Source: Mesorhabditis belari (taxonomy: Eukaryota > Nematoda > Chromadorea > Rhabditida > Rhabditidae). From it: DNA of 64,000 nt. Below are positions 35,517 through 46,600 of the stretch, one piece after another. A model generated the notes under the pieces. The model was not told the DNA's origin and made no database searches. It saw only the letters and a program-made list of their open reading frames with translations. Both the position numbers and the translations under genes were made by a program. The stretch lies in NCBI GenBank assembly GCA_958450365.1, contig CAUEEP010000934.1, positions 298,001-362,000 on the forward strand. Reading direction: 5' to 3'. The first letter of the stretch is position 1. Each line of letters begins with the position of its first letter.

Positions 35517-36289
35517 TCAGTACACATGGACCATGCCATAGAAAAAGACCCAAAAAAGAACATAAGTGAATAGACCGGAAACAAGTGAATGAGTGACGGA
35601 AGAAGAGCGATCAAGGAAATAATTGTTCCATTTGAATCCGGATTTCGCTTCCCAGACAATTGCTTGAATCAGTAATGTGGCAAAATAGAAGACGAATCCA
35701 GGCAACGAGGTGAGACCGAGAATGCCTAAAAAGAGACATTCGAAAGGGAAATTAATGTGGAAATAATAGCGACCACATCTGGCAAAGTATCCTAGTTCTC
35801 TAAATCTTCTAAAGGTAGAGAATGATCATGACCAGAATGACTAGAAGACAGTCCCTTCCCCCGCCATCTGTGCCTGTGCTGTGTTACCCCTATCCGTTTC
35901 TCCGGGCTTTTATGTGGAATGGGCGGAGCTTATAGAAACCCTCGGTTAAGCTTCCTATTCTACAGTAGGAATTCCTCTTTTCTCTGGGTCTCCAATCCAT
36001 CCATCGGGTGTGTTGTAAACTGCAGTCAGTGCCCTCACATTAGTTTTGAGCCTTCTCAAAATTTGATTACCCTCAAATGGACATTTCAACCGATTCTCAG
36101 CTCTTTATTTTGCATTTAGCAAAATTTTAAAACAGCTTAAACTCTACCTGAAGCTATCCCAGCCGCAGCCGCTTGACACGTCCTCGAGTACTCCAAAACG
36201 GCTGCATTATTTCTCATCGCCGCCTCCGAGTAGACCGGTTGTCGGCTCTCATCTGCCGCCCTTGATGTCGACGAACGCTTTGGCGCCAT
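35517..36289 (-). CDS. emc-6: ER membrane protein complex subunit 6 (EMC6)
   Basis: Small multi-pass subunit of the EMC insertase in the endoplasmic reticulum. Two exons, 36289-36148 and 35725-35517, join in phase 1 to 116 codons (human 110). The N-terminus reads MAPKRSSTSRAADESR, then YSEAAMRNNAAVLEYSRTC, matching the family's SEAAVRGNAAVLDYCRT. The C-terminus GLFTYVLFWVFFYGMVHVY is nearly identical to human EMC6. Three hydrophobic segments fit the known topology. It lies 218 bp downstream of the sdha stop and 188 bp upstream of the hda-1 start on the same strand. Confidence 0.96.
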
Positions 36290-36313
36290 TTACCTGAAAT
36301 TTTTCATTTTATT
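36290..36313 (-). promoter_or_regulatory. Trans-splice acceptor and AATAAAATGA motif upstream of emc-6
   Basis: On the minus strand AATAAAATGA (36313-36304) is followed by AAAATTTCAG and then GTAA-ATG. The arrangement is the same as before hda-1. The acceptor is of good nematode quality (TTTCAG). Confidence 0.55.
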
Positions 36314-36507
36314 TTTCTACCTCAAATAAACGAAGAATCTAAAGAGCAAAACATTAAAAAGAAAGTAAAACATTTCGCCTATTCGTAGATATACAAATCA
36401 CATGGGAAGATAGGGGCGGGCAAAACTTTTGACTACAAGCAACATTCTAAGACTACGTATTATAAGGGTTGACATTCTGACACAAAGAAACAAAAAAGAT
36501 AGGCAAT

Positions 36508-39500
36508 TTAATATGAGCGAACTTTTGGCGGTACCCAGTCAGTTTCGGATTTGTCGAGAGTGACGTCGATGACAGGGCGATACGTGAGTTTTACCTCACC
36601 AGTCTCCGTGTCCTGATTGATAATCGTATGTTTTCGCCAGTGATCGTCGAATTCCTTCTTCACTTGCCCATCAAGTGGTTTCGAGTAGTCCAATTCGTCG
36701 AGCCGGTTCGGGAAATCGTCACGCGCGTGCGCACCACGTGACTCCTTGCGATTCTCGGCGGCGACTATCGTTTGCGAGGCGTTGATCAACAAGTTTTGCA
36801 GCTCAAGCGTCTCCACAAGATCGGAGTTCCAGATGAGACCCTTGTCCTTCACGTGTAATCGTTTTTGATCTTTGTAGTAGCCCTTCAAGAGCTCAATTCC
36901 CTCTTTCAAGACGTCACCTCGACGGAAGACGGCTGCGTGCTTTTGCATAGATTTTTGCATCTGGAGACGAAGGTCCGCCGTGCGAATGTCTCCATTGCTG
37001 TGACGAATTGAGTCAATGTTTGACACAGACGCTTCACCAGCTCCACTTGGCAAATCAGGTACTCCAACACCGGGCTTGGTTTCTTGCAAAATGGTGTTCG
37101 CGCAACTCCTTCCAAAGATGACAAGATCCAGAAGAGAGTTGGCTCCGAGTCTGTTCGCACCGTGAACCGAATGAGCGCCACATTCTCCGGCCGCATAGAG
37201 TCCTTGAACGATTTGGTCGCCTTTCTCCTTTGTGTACTGCAAGACTTGACCTCTCCAGTTCGTCGGCACTCCACCCATGTTGTAGTGAACGGTTGGAAGA
37301 ACGGGAATTGGCTCCTTTGTCACATCGACACCAGCAAAGATCATGGCCGTTTCGGAGATTCCCGGCAAGCGTTGGGCGAGTTGTTCAGCTGGCAAGTGGT
37401 GTAGTTGAAGGTAGATGTGATCCTTTTCGGGTCCAACTCCACGTCCCTCCATAATCTCCAAAGTCATCGATCTAGAGACGACATCTCGTGAAGCAAGATC
37501 CTTGGCCACCGGAGCGTATCTAAAATAAAAATCATGAAGAAAAATCTTTGACTTTTAACTTAAGATTTTCATTCTTCTTTCATTAAGATTTATTTTATGC
37601 TATCATAAACTTCTCCCACCTTTCCATGAAACGCTCTCCTTGAGAATTCACGAGAAAGCCTCCTTCTCCACGTGATCCTTCAGTGATCAAGCAACCGGCT
37701 CCATAAATTCCAGTTGGATGGAATTGCACAAATTCCATGTCCGAATTGTTGATTCCAGCTCGAGCCGTCAACGCCCTGAAATTTTTTTGTTAGTAAATAT
37801 TAAAGAAACAAACGCTTAATGATTAATAATATCCCTAACACATGTTATATGTAACTCACGTTCCATCTCCAGTGCATGTGTGAGCCGAGGTGCAACTGAA
37901 ATACGCTCTCCCATAGCCGCCAGTAGCCAAAACGGTGTTCTTTGCGCGGAAGCGATGAATCGATCCATCTTCCAACGACAAAGCCACAACTCCAACACAA
38001 GCTCCCTTGTCCATGATCAGGTCCAGAGCAAAGTACTCAACAAAATACCGGCAATCGTATTGAAGTGATGCTCCATAAAGTGTATGCAACAACGAGTGTC
38101 CAGTTCGATCAGCCACACAGCAGGTTCGATGAGCCTGTCCACCTCGTCCAAAGTCATTGCTCTGACCACCAAAAGCTCGTTGATAGATTTTGCCGTCGGT
38201 AGTTCTCGAAAATGGCATTCCATAGTTCTCCAGCTCAATCACAGCTTTCGCAGCCTCGCGTGTCATGTAATGAATCGCATCCTGATCACCCAACCAATCG
38301 GATCCCTTGACAGTGTCGTAGAAGTGCCACCTCCAATCATCAGGATTCATGTTTCCAAGCGCGGCATTGATTCCTCCTTGAGCAGCGACTGTGTGTGATC
38401 GAGTTGGGAAGAGTTTCGTGATGACAGCCGTCTTTAATCCACCTTCAGCCAAGCCCATGGCCGCTCGCAAGCCCGCTCCACCGGCTCCAACAACAACCGC
38501 GTCTAAAATAGAAACATTAAGACTTTAGCTTCTTTATAGAAAGATTAAAATAGACGCATCTTTGAGCGGTTAGCTTAAGCTATGATCTATTGAAATTTAC
38601 CAAAAACAAAGCTCAATTAGATATTTATTTTGGTACCACTAATAAAGTTCGGGAGGAGAGGGGGCACTTTGACTTGACCCGGCTAGAACCTATTTTACGT
38701 GTGTTTTTTCTAGTCTGGTTTTGCATTTTCTGGGGTAATACGCTTAATCTACAGGGTGTTCAATAAAAAACTCCTTTTAAACTAAAAACTAAAAAACTCC
38801 AACTCGAATTTCCAAAAAAGTTTAAGTGGCTTTTGGTGGACATGGTGTGGAAAGTATTTTTTTGACCTGACAAATTTTTCGTTTTTTGAGCTTTTTCCGA
38901 TTTCATGACCAAAAAATTTCACCGCCATCCTAGACCTAGGGCAGTAGCTTCTAGCTTGTCATTTTCGCTCCATTTATGCATTTTGTGTAGTAAAAGAATG
39001 GAAGGTTTTCTTCTAGGAGATGTTTACACTGACAAAGAAAACTAGCTTTTATAGGCATTGTAGAGGTCAAATTGCCCAGAGAAAATATTTACCAAAAAAT
39101 GTCAGAGTCTTCAAAAATGCACTTTAAATGAACGACAAAACAAGGCTGCAGTTTGAAGATGGTGGTGGCGGCGATGGTAGCTCAAAAAATGAAAAATTTG
39201 CCAAACCAAAAAAATACTTTTCACACCATGGCCACCATCAAAAACCACTTAAATTTTCCTGGAAATTCGAGTTGAAAAAGGAGTTTTTTATTCAACACCC
39301 TGTATTGATGATATTTTTAGTGTTTTGAATAGTTTTCATTTTGTATTTCACCTCTGGCCTTATTTTCTAGCGTTGCGGAACTGCAACAGTTATACTTCAA
39401 CTAACTCAACAAAACATTAACAAAGATTGTTCAAAACTTTCTAAAAATATCACCAATATCAGCATGTTTGATTACCTCAAAAAAATGAAATAACATTGAT

Positions 39501-39729
39501 AAAACGGTCGAAAAATACGATCTGACCAAATCAGATCAAAGTGCCCCCCCCCCAAGCTTTATCAGTACCTTTATTTTATAAATAAACTAAAAAATTTTAT
39601 CTATTTTATCCAACCGTAGGCATGATCGACCACTTTGTACTCGGCGATGTTGCTCGTTTTTTCTTGTCCCTTTGACGAAAGTTTTCGAAGACAGCCGATT
39701 GGACGCACTGAAGCCAAGCGAGAAAGCAT
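36508..39729 (-). CDS. sdha-1: Succinate dehydrogenase flavoprotein subunit (complex II)
   Basis: Mitochondrial matrix-side FAD subunit that oxidises succinate to fumarate. Exons 39729-39615, 38502-37860, 37775-37620 and 37519-36508 join in phase to 642 codons including stop (641 residues, the family size). The N-terminus [19 protein letters not shown] is a basic, acid-free mitochondrial presequence. Next come the FAD Rossmann motif [16 protein letters not shown] (about 40-55) and the covalent-FAD site [16 protein letters not shown] (His about 75). Then [49 protein letters not shown] and [20 protein letters not shown] follow, with terminal [10 protein letters not shown] as in nematode SDHA. 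Intron 1 is 1.1 kb and holds nested TIR elements, while the others are under 110 bp. An acceptor-like TTTTTTCAG lies about 31 nt upstream of the ATG. Confidence 0.97.
38631..39572. mobile_element. Outer TIR element in sdha intron 1
   Basis: The left end GGTACCACTAATAAAGTTCG with GGGGGCACTTTGACTTGA is the inverse of the right end TCAGATCAAAGTGCCCCCCC with AAGCTTTATCAGTACC. A second TIR element (38752-39302) sits inside it. No transposase frame. Confidence 0.7.
38752..39302. mobile_element. 551-bp TA-flanked MITE nested in sdha intron 1
   Basis: It begins CAGGGTGTTCAATAAAAAAC and ends with the inverse GTTTTTTATTCAACACCCTG. Inverse matching continues for about 100 bp (CACCATGGCCACCATCAAAA against GGTGGACATGGTGTGG). 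TA lies on both sides (38750-38751 and 39303-39304), as for Tc1/mariner-type targets. Confidence 0.8.
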
Positions 39730-39761
39730 CGCTTCTCTCGGGGCAAGCGATCACTACCTGA

Positions 39762-40330
39762 AAAAAAAGGATTGAGTAAATTGCACAAAGAAAAGGAAGA
39801 TTGCGTAAAGTAAAAGTTGAGCGAAATTGCTTTCATGGCACACTTTAAAAATTGGACCTGTAAGGATCTATCATTTGATTTCACAAAAAACTTTAAAGCC
39901 AACATAGGATTTGAAGATCGCCTTTCAGAATTACGTTTTTGCAAAAATTTCAAGAAAACTAAACGTGCCACGAACAATTTTGTGCAATCCAAAAATGAGC
40001 ACGATTGCACAAAAATTGACTTGTTGTCTTTTTCCGAGAAAATCCTGGGTTGGCGCTTTAAAGAGTGCTAAAACTATTGTCCTAAGTTTCAAAAAAAACA
40101 AAGCGCGCAATTTCATTCTTTTTGCGTATTACTGCACTTAAGCGTCCTCGCACTGCCCATTCTGATTCTGTTTTCTAGTAATTATTCCGAAACAAGCATG
40201 ATTTTTTAACTGAACTGAATCAACAACCTCCAGGTTTGAAAGGAAAGATGTGTCTTCATTTTCTGCAAAGAATTCGCCAAGTTTTATTTTTTTTCTTGCA
40301 TAAAACCATCTTGCAGAGTCGAATTAATTA
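39762..40330. other. Upstream region of sdha without recognised gene
   Basis: Likely holds the promoter or outron of the sdha group. I see no clear core element. Open frames here overlap on both strands and have no family resemblance. Confidence 0.4.
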
Positions 40331-40369
40331 AATTTCGAAGGATTTTCGAGCAAAAATAAAGATATAGAT

Positions 40370-40552
40370 GTTAGTTTGTGGAACTACTTTTGTAAGACGA
40401 TTAAAATTGCGCTCCCATGTGTGAACAATGTCCCATTTGCAAAGAAGTTCCTCCGTTTTGAATGTACCGATTCCTTCTACAAATCCCTTCCACAAAGTTG
40501 TGTCATCATCAGTCATAAAGAATACAAAGAAAACCACATCAGAAATACGCAA
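40370..40552 (-). pseudogene. MULE (Mutator-like) transposase domain fragment
   Basis: The frame contains FMTDDDTTLWKGFVEGIG then KTEELLCKWDIVHTWERNF. The catalytic-type FMTDD followed about 30 residues later by LLCxWHxxxAWxxN is the hallmark of MULE transposases. Here the His of CxWH is Asp. It is a fragment only, with no start, end or TIRs seen. Confidence 0.65.
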
Positions 40553-41218
40553 AAAGAATGAATGAAGAACAAAAATGAAAGGATGGAATTGCGCGCTTTG
40601 TTTTATACTTGCAAGCTAGGAAGGGTACGGTAGTTTTACCATGCTTTAAAGCACTAACCGAGGATTTTCTCGGAAAAACGTCGCAAGTAAAAATTGAAAA
40701 CAAAAAATAAAACAACACGGTAAATTCAAAAATGCTTAATAAAGCCGCTCTAGTTTTGGTGTGCGTGTTTGAACAAAAAACGCAAGAGGCAGAGGACTAA
40801 TGAGAGAAAGAGAAACGGGTACGGTAGCGGATCCACTCAATAAGAAGACCCATACGTTTGTTTGAACTGAAGGAGACTACATTTCAATAGACTTTAGCCG
40901 ACTTTCAATAGCCGAAAATGCAAAATGGAAAAACAAAGGGGAGATAAAGGAGAAAGAGAATTTCTTGGGGAATACCTCAAAGAGAGGTGGGCCGATCTAG
41001 AAGCAAAAAAAGACAACGATCAAAAGAAATGGGTTCCATTTCAAAAAAGTTATTTTCTAAATCTTTAAAATTCCATTTTATTCGGCAAAACTCTTTATTC
41101 GAAAATTTTTAGAACGAGTAAAAAAGCGAAAAACCAGAAAAGAAAAATTGAGCGCGCAATCAATAAAAAGAACAAGTGAGAGGAAATAGAGGTGAAAAAC
41201 AGACAGACAGATTTTACT

Positions 41219-42548
41219 CTAACGAGTAGAAACTTGTTTGACCACGAGATCTTCAGAATGAGCTGAAGTTGATGGAAGAATGCTGAAGTTGGCGCTGTGG
41301 AGGATTGCATTGCATTCGTGTTGTTCAAGGCCAAAGCGTTCAAAGGAATGAGAAGCGGTCAAATCCGAGATCACCGACATCGTGTCAACTAAAAACATGA
41401 AATAAAATGTAATCAAAAGAAATTTGATATCATAACTCTGATTCGATAGCAAGCTTTCAAAAGCTCCATTCTTTTAGGTTTTGCTAAATTCTAAACCGCC
41501 AAATCTACTTGAGTTGAAGCTTGACAAAAGATCCCACTTTTTAATCAACTATAAACCCACCGTCATCTACTGAGAATCAGTTTTTCAGTCTTTGAGGCGT
41601 CGGGAAACAGCGGTCCCTCCAACAATTGAAAAGATCCATCGGCGATCACCATCAATTCTAAATTAAGAATTTAAATTAAGAATTCGATTCTAAATTAAGA
41701 ATTTACGAAGCAAAATTATTGTTCCATTGTTCCACTTTGTTGTGAAAGTGTTGTTGTGGTTCCACTATTGTTCCACAATCTGCAGCAGAGCTTTACAGCC
41801 AAAAATTCACCCGAAAAGCGTTGTGATTGGGCGTATTATATGTAGGAGGTCATCGTGTGGATTCCACCACAATCGATCGTCAAACTCATGAACACCGCCT
41901 TTCCATCTATGCAAGTCATAAACGAAGAAGATGCCTAAATATCCAAAATTTAGTCTTAACTGTTACTAAATCAAGACCTCACTGATGTTGAGATGTAGGC
42001 GATTTTTCCCATCATTTTCGCTCCTTTCCACATGACGAATCCGTCGTCGATAATATCGTCATCGCAGCTAAAGCAAAATAAAAGTTTATATGTCGTAGAC
42101 GTTTACGAATGAAATGTTTAAATGCGTATTTCATCTGGATTCCAATTTTTTCTATGCTATGCTTCTGCAAGCTCTATTCAATTGAATAGCTCTATTCAAT
42201 TGAATTTACCGTGTTTTTGATTTCAAATTATTCAAATTATTAAAACGGAAAAGAAACGATGCCTCTTGAGAAGGGACGTCATCGGAGAAAATTCTTTTTG
42301 ACCATCGGAGAAAATTCGTCAAGAGAAAATTCTTTTTGGCCGGTTCTAACTGATTTCGGGTGAGCCTAAATCTTAAAAATTAATGAATAAAATTTAATAT
42401 AACTAACCTTTGCTGTAAAACTCCATTCTTGATACCAATTTGATATAAATCGTCCTCCGAAGACAACACGACACCAAAAAGAGACAAGTGGCCGATTTCA
42501 ACAACATCGATTGGGATCAACAACATCGATTGGGAGACGAACAGTCAT
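41219..42548 (-). CDS. Unrecognised multi-exon gene, possibly disrupted
   Basis: Exon-like blocks read leftward: 42548-42408 (VVEIGHLSLFGVVLSSEDD, YQIGIKNGVLQQ), 42067-41983 (CDDDIIDDGFVMWKGAKM), 41934-41811 (FFVYDLHRWKGGVHEFDDR, LWWNPHDDLLHIIRP), 41657-41571 (LMVIADGSFQLLEGPLFPD) and 41388-41219 (IDTMSVISDLTASHSF ... VVKQVSTR, stop). The Trp/Asp-rich pattern suggests a beta-propeller-like or other conserved fold, but I do not recognise the family. The first-to-second and fourth-to-fifth junctions are in phase, while the second-to-third and third-to-fourth are not with GT-AG sites. A 19-bp tandem duplication next to the start (42498-42535) shifts the frame from the upstream ATG at 42548. A downstream ATG at 42526 restores the conserved frame. 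It may be a recent pseudogene or use unusual splice sites. Confidence 0.55.
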
Positions 42549-42549
42549 T

Positions 42550-43660
42550 CCAACTTCAACTTTGGCCCATTTATTCAACTTTAGCTTACCCACTTCAACT
42601 TTAGGTCGTCGCTAGTATCAAGTAATCAAGTAATCACCTCGAATAAATTGAATATCTTTACATTTGAAGGGAAATTATCACCAAAACACTTAAGCTGCTG
42701 AATATCTTTCAGCCGCTTAGGTGATCTACAGCAGCCCATAATACGATTTCAATTTTCCATTTGTCAATCCGGAGTTTTATAAAACGTGCCAACTTGCTCG
42801 ACTACCGTAATCTCGTCTCTAACAAGATCAATCTAGATTACCGTAATCTCGTCTCTAACAAGATCAATCTAGATTACCGTAATCTAGATTGCCGATTACC
42901 GTAATCTCGTTTCTAGTAAGATTCCCGTAATCTCGTCTCTAGCAAGTCTACGGTAGTTTTCAGAAAATTAACACATTTTTGAAGAGCATTTCACTCCAAA
43001 AATTTCCTCATACTATCATGAGTAAAAAGCTCGTGTTCACTGGGGAAAAGAGGTGAGCTCTAGTGGACAGTTGTGGTTGTAACATTTCTTAGTCTCTTTT
43101 CCCCTTTTTATCCAATCTACGCCTTGGTCACTCAGCTTCTCTTTTTCTTCAAAACGACCAATTTATCTCTTTTCCCCTTTCCTTTTCTTCAAATGAGAAA
43201 CACCCGTTCGTCTCGTTTTTCCGATCTTTTTTCAGCATCAGTCTACAAAGTAACATTTGACTTTCACTTGATTAAGGCTTTGTTAGACTTGAATTACTTG
43301 ATTAACGCTTTGTTAGACTTGAATTATTTGATGAGGCTTTGTTAGACTTGAATTATTTGATGAGGCTTTGTTAGACTTGAATTATTTGATTAAGGCTTTA
43401 TTAGACTTGAATTATTTGATTAAGGCCTTGTTAAACTTGAATTACTTGATTAAGGCTTTGTTAGACTTTTCACTACTTTATTTATCTATGTTTTCTCATT
43501 CTTTAACAACTTTAACAACACTCTTTAACAACTTTAACAACAACAGCAACAAGAGCAACTTTGTGAATAGGTTTCTCCTGGAATTCTGAGATTTCCAGTT
43601 CCATACGATACTCTATATATCTAGATTCTCTTTTTTATGCCTAAAATTTCAACTTTCCTA
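42550..43660. other. Intergenic region between divergently transcribed genes
   Basis: It contains ATTACCGTAATCTCGT repeats (42800-42950), a diverged copy of the 55-bp repeat at 42645-42715, and the minisatellite at 43262-43470. It presumably includes promoters for both flanking genes. Confidence 0.5.
43262..43470. repeat. 30-bp minisatellite, about 7 copies
   Basis: Unit GATTAAGGCTTTGTTAGACTTGAATTATTT with a shorter variant. It lies about 200 bp upstream of the long plus-strand gene. Confidence 0.9.
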
Positions 43661-43675
43661 TTTGCAGCTTTCAAA

Positions 43676-46600
43676 ATGTCATCTTTATACCGATACCGAA
43701 GCAGTTCAACAGCCAGAGGAACTGCAACCACCGACTACAGCTCGACCAGGCCCACAAATACACCGGTAGACACTTATTTTATCTAAATAATTTGAATTAA
43801 CGACTTTTTATAAGCCACTAATCTATTTGTTAGTGATTTTATTAGCTAAAAACTGAAAACTCAGGCTTAAAAAACACTTGAATCTATCAAATGAACTTCA
43901 GATTTAATCAAATGCTAGAACTTTTGGATTAAGCGCAAGAAGTTTTTCAATTCTCATATTCTGCTAGGGTTTTATAATAGAAGATTTTAGAGTTTAGAAC
44001 ATTTTAGAGTTTAGAATATTTTAGAGTTTTACCTCTAGCCGTCCAAATCGTGTCTCGGCTCGAGCTGTCAGTGTTGAGCCGACGAATCGTGATTCGATGA
44101 CCTACACGAGAGCGAATTTTAAGTATCTAATTAATTTTTTACTTTAACAACTTACATTTTCATCTTTTTCTAGTTCTTTTTTTCCAGTTCTTCCACTCTC
44201 ACTCGCTCTTACAACAGTTCATCCACTGGAAATTCCAATGTAAGCCCGTATGCTGCAAAGAGTGAGCGGTAGGTTTGAGAAATTTGTGAAATTTGTGAAA
44301 TTTGTGGAATTCTTTATCTCACAGTATTTTGTACTGTACTTAATCTAAAACAAAACCTTTCTAGATATTCAAGCAACGACTCTCTCTCCAACTATCGACC
44401 CCCAGCACCCACATATCGATCAACGGGATTAAGCTCGGTTGGAAGAAGCTCGAGTCTCTCTGGATCAAGTACGGTTTGATCGAATTAAGCCAGGCTTCAC
44501 AAGGGAATCGTTCAAAATTTAGGTGAAGAATTAGATCGGTATAGTGATAGAAAAGGTACTTCGAGCATGAGAATCCGATGCCGTATTTAGTTTTTGCCTA
44601 AATCCCCTGGTTTTTGAGAAAAACGCGTTGCAAATTTGGGTAAATTTGGATAAATTTGACCGAGTTATAACGGTTTATAACGGCTTTTCCCTTCCATTCA
44701 AGTATGACCGAATGGTAGTGTAGTGCGCTGTGCGCGCTCTCATGCTCACTTTTCCTTTTTACCCATGGTTCAGTTCCTGAATCTGAATCAGCTTGTAAGC
44801 CAGGCTAAGCCAGGGCCAGGTCCATGCCTGGCTCTGGCTTGGACGCTAGGCTAGCGGCTAGCACCTCGCACTAAGTCTATTTGGGTTTCGGTTAGATTTA
44901 GGTTCTGGAGCCTGGACTGGGTTCTAGGTCAAACCTAGAGTAAAGCCAGGCAGCCAGGCAAGGTCATGACAGGCCAGGATCTGAGTCCGAGCCTGAGCCT
45001 AGGCCTAAGCCTGAGTCTAAGCCTAAGCCTAGATTTGGCCAGAAGGTGGGGCTAGAGAACTTTTTGTGGCCAAAATCTAGGCCAGGATCCGACTTCTGGG
45101 TGTTGCCTGGCTTAATCGGGAAGTTTTCCTTAGAACAAAAGAGAAGTTCAGTACTTTGCTGCAGATTCAGTCCAGCTAGAAGCGATTTAGATTCATTTAG
45201 AAGCCATTTATTCTCCATTCTTTCAGATTTCTCAATCAGTTCCCTCCGTGACCGTGCCAGTTCTCCGTCAAGAGACTACGAACGCTACAAGCCACCGTAC
45301 ATTGAAAAAACCAAAGCTGATGTATTTAAAAAATTTCAGAGATCGATCGTATCGAGACAAAGAAGGGACACCGACAAAGAGTACTTTGTCATTACGGTAA
45401 TTCTTGTAAGAGGTGGACAAAGCTGGTGAACAAAGCTACCATAATCCGTAATCCGTTAAGCTCAACTGGAAGAAGCTCTGGATCAAGTATGGTTTGATAG
45501 ACTTGAATCACTAGAAGACTTGAGTCACTAGAAGATCATGATCTATGAAAAGGGATTACGGTAGCTTTGTCGACAGTGAATCGAAGCTATCGAACCTAAG
45601 CCTAAGCCTAAGCCTAAGCTAGTAGCTAAAACTTGATACAACCTTTCTATATCTTGATACAAACTCTTTATTTAAACTACTTTATGTACTTTATACCATA
45701 CCAAATACCGTAATAGCGTTTAGATTTAGAAAATCTTTTAGAGAACGCGCCACAAGTCCATCAAGGGACACTGTGATGTCTCGATCTACCAAGTATTACA
45801 CTTTTCATATTTTAAGCAAAAAGAAACTCTAGTGAACGAGCTTCTTCACCACTTAGAGACTATACGAGAGCCAGATCAAGCACTGTGTATCTAAATTTAC
45901 TCAAATTTTCTTACCAAAATTGATTTCAGTGAGCGAAATTCCTCAACAAAAGCCCTGGACAAGTATCGAATTGAAAACCATGTCTCAAGGTGGGGAATTA
46001 CGGTAGTTTATTCAGTAAGAAATGTAATTGTATTACTGTAGCTTTACTATAGCTTTACTATAGCTTTACTGTAGCTTTACTGTAGCTTTACTATAGCTTT
46101 ACTGTAGCTTTACTATAGCTTTACTATAGCTTTACTATAGCTTTACTATAGCTTTACTGTAGCTTTATCTTTCTAGATTTACTGTAGCTTTGAAATTAGA
46201 TACAATGTTTAAAATAAAAAGAAAATTCGCTAACTTTAGTAGGATTAGAGTTGTTTTAACTAGTAAATAACAAAATAGAGAGACTCTAGGATTACGGCAG
46301 GGTTACGGTAGGGTTACGGTATGGTTACGGTAGGATTACAGTAGTCGAAATAACCAGTTTTATTTGTCTAACAAGTCAGTAATCCCAAGTCCAAGAAAGT
46401 CTATTTAAATAATCGTTTTTTCAGCTATCGTCCCAGCTATTCATCCGCCTCATCATCCAGAAATTCTTCAGGTTTATCTAATTATCACCGTAAATACTGC
46501 CTACCCCCATAATGACGGTGCGGAGTGTTTCGTAGTCTAGCTTTGAACGAGTTTTTCTCGACACTGGTTTATGCTACAATGCTCGTTTAGGTATCATAAA

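Noticed and set aside
37084..37404. Plus-strand frames inside sdha
   Set aside because: Antisense shadows of a well-supported conserved coding exon.
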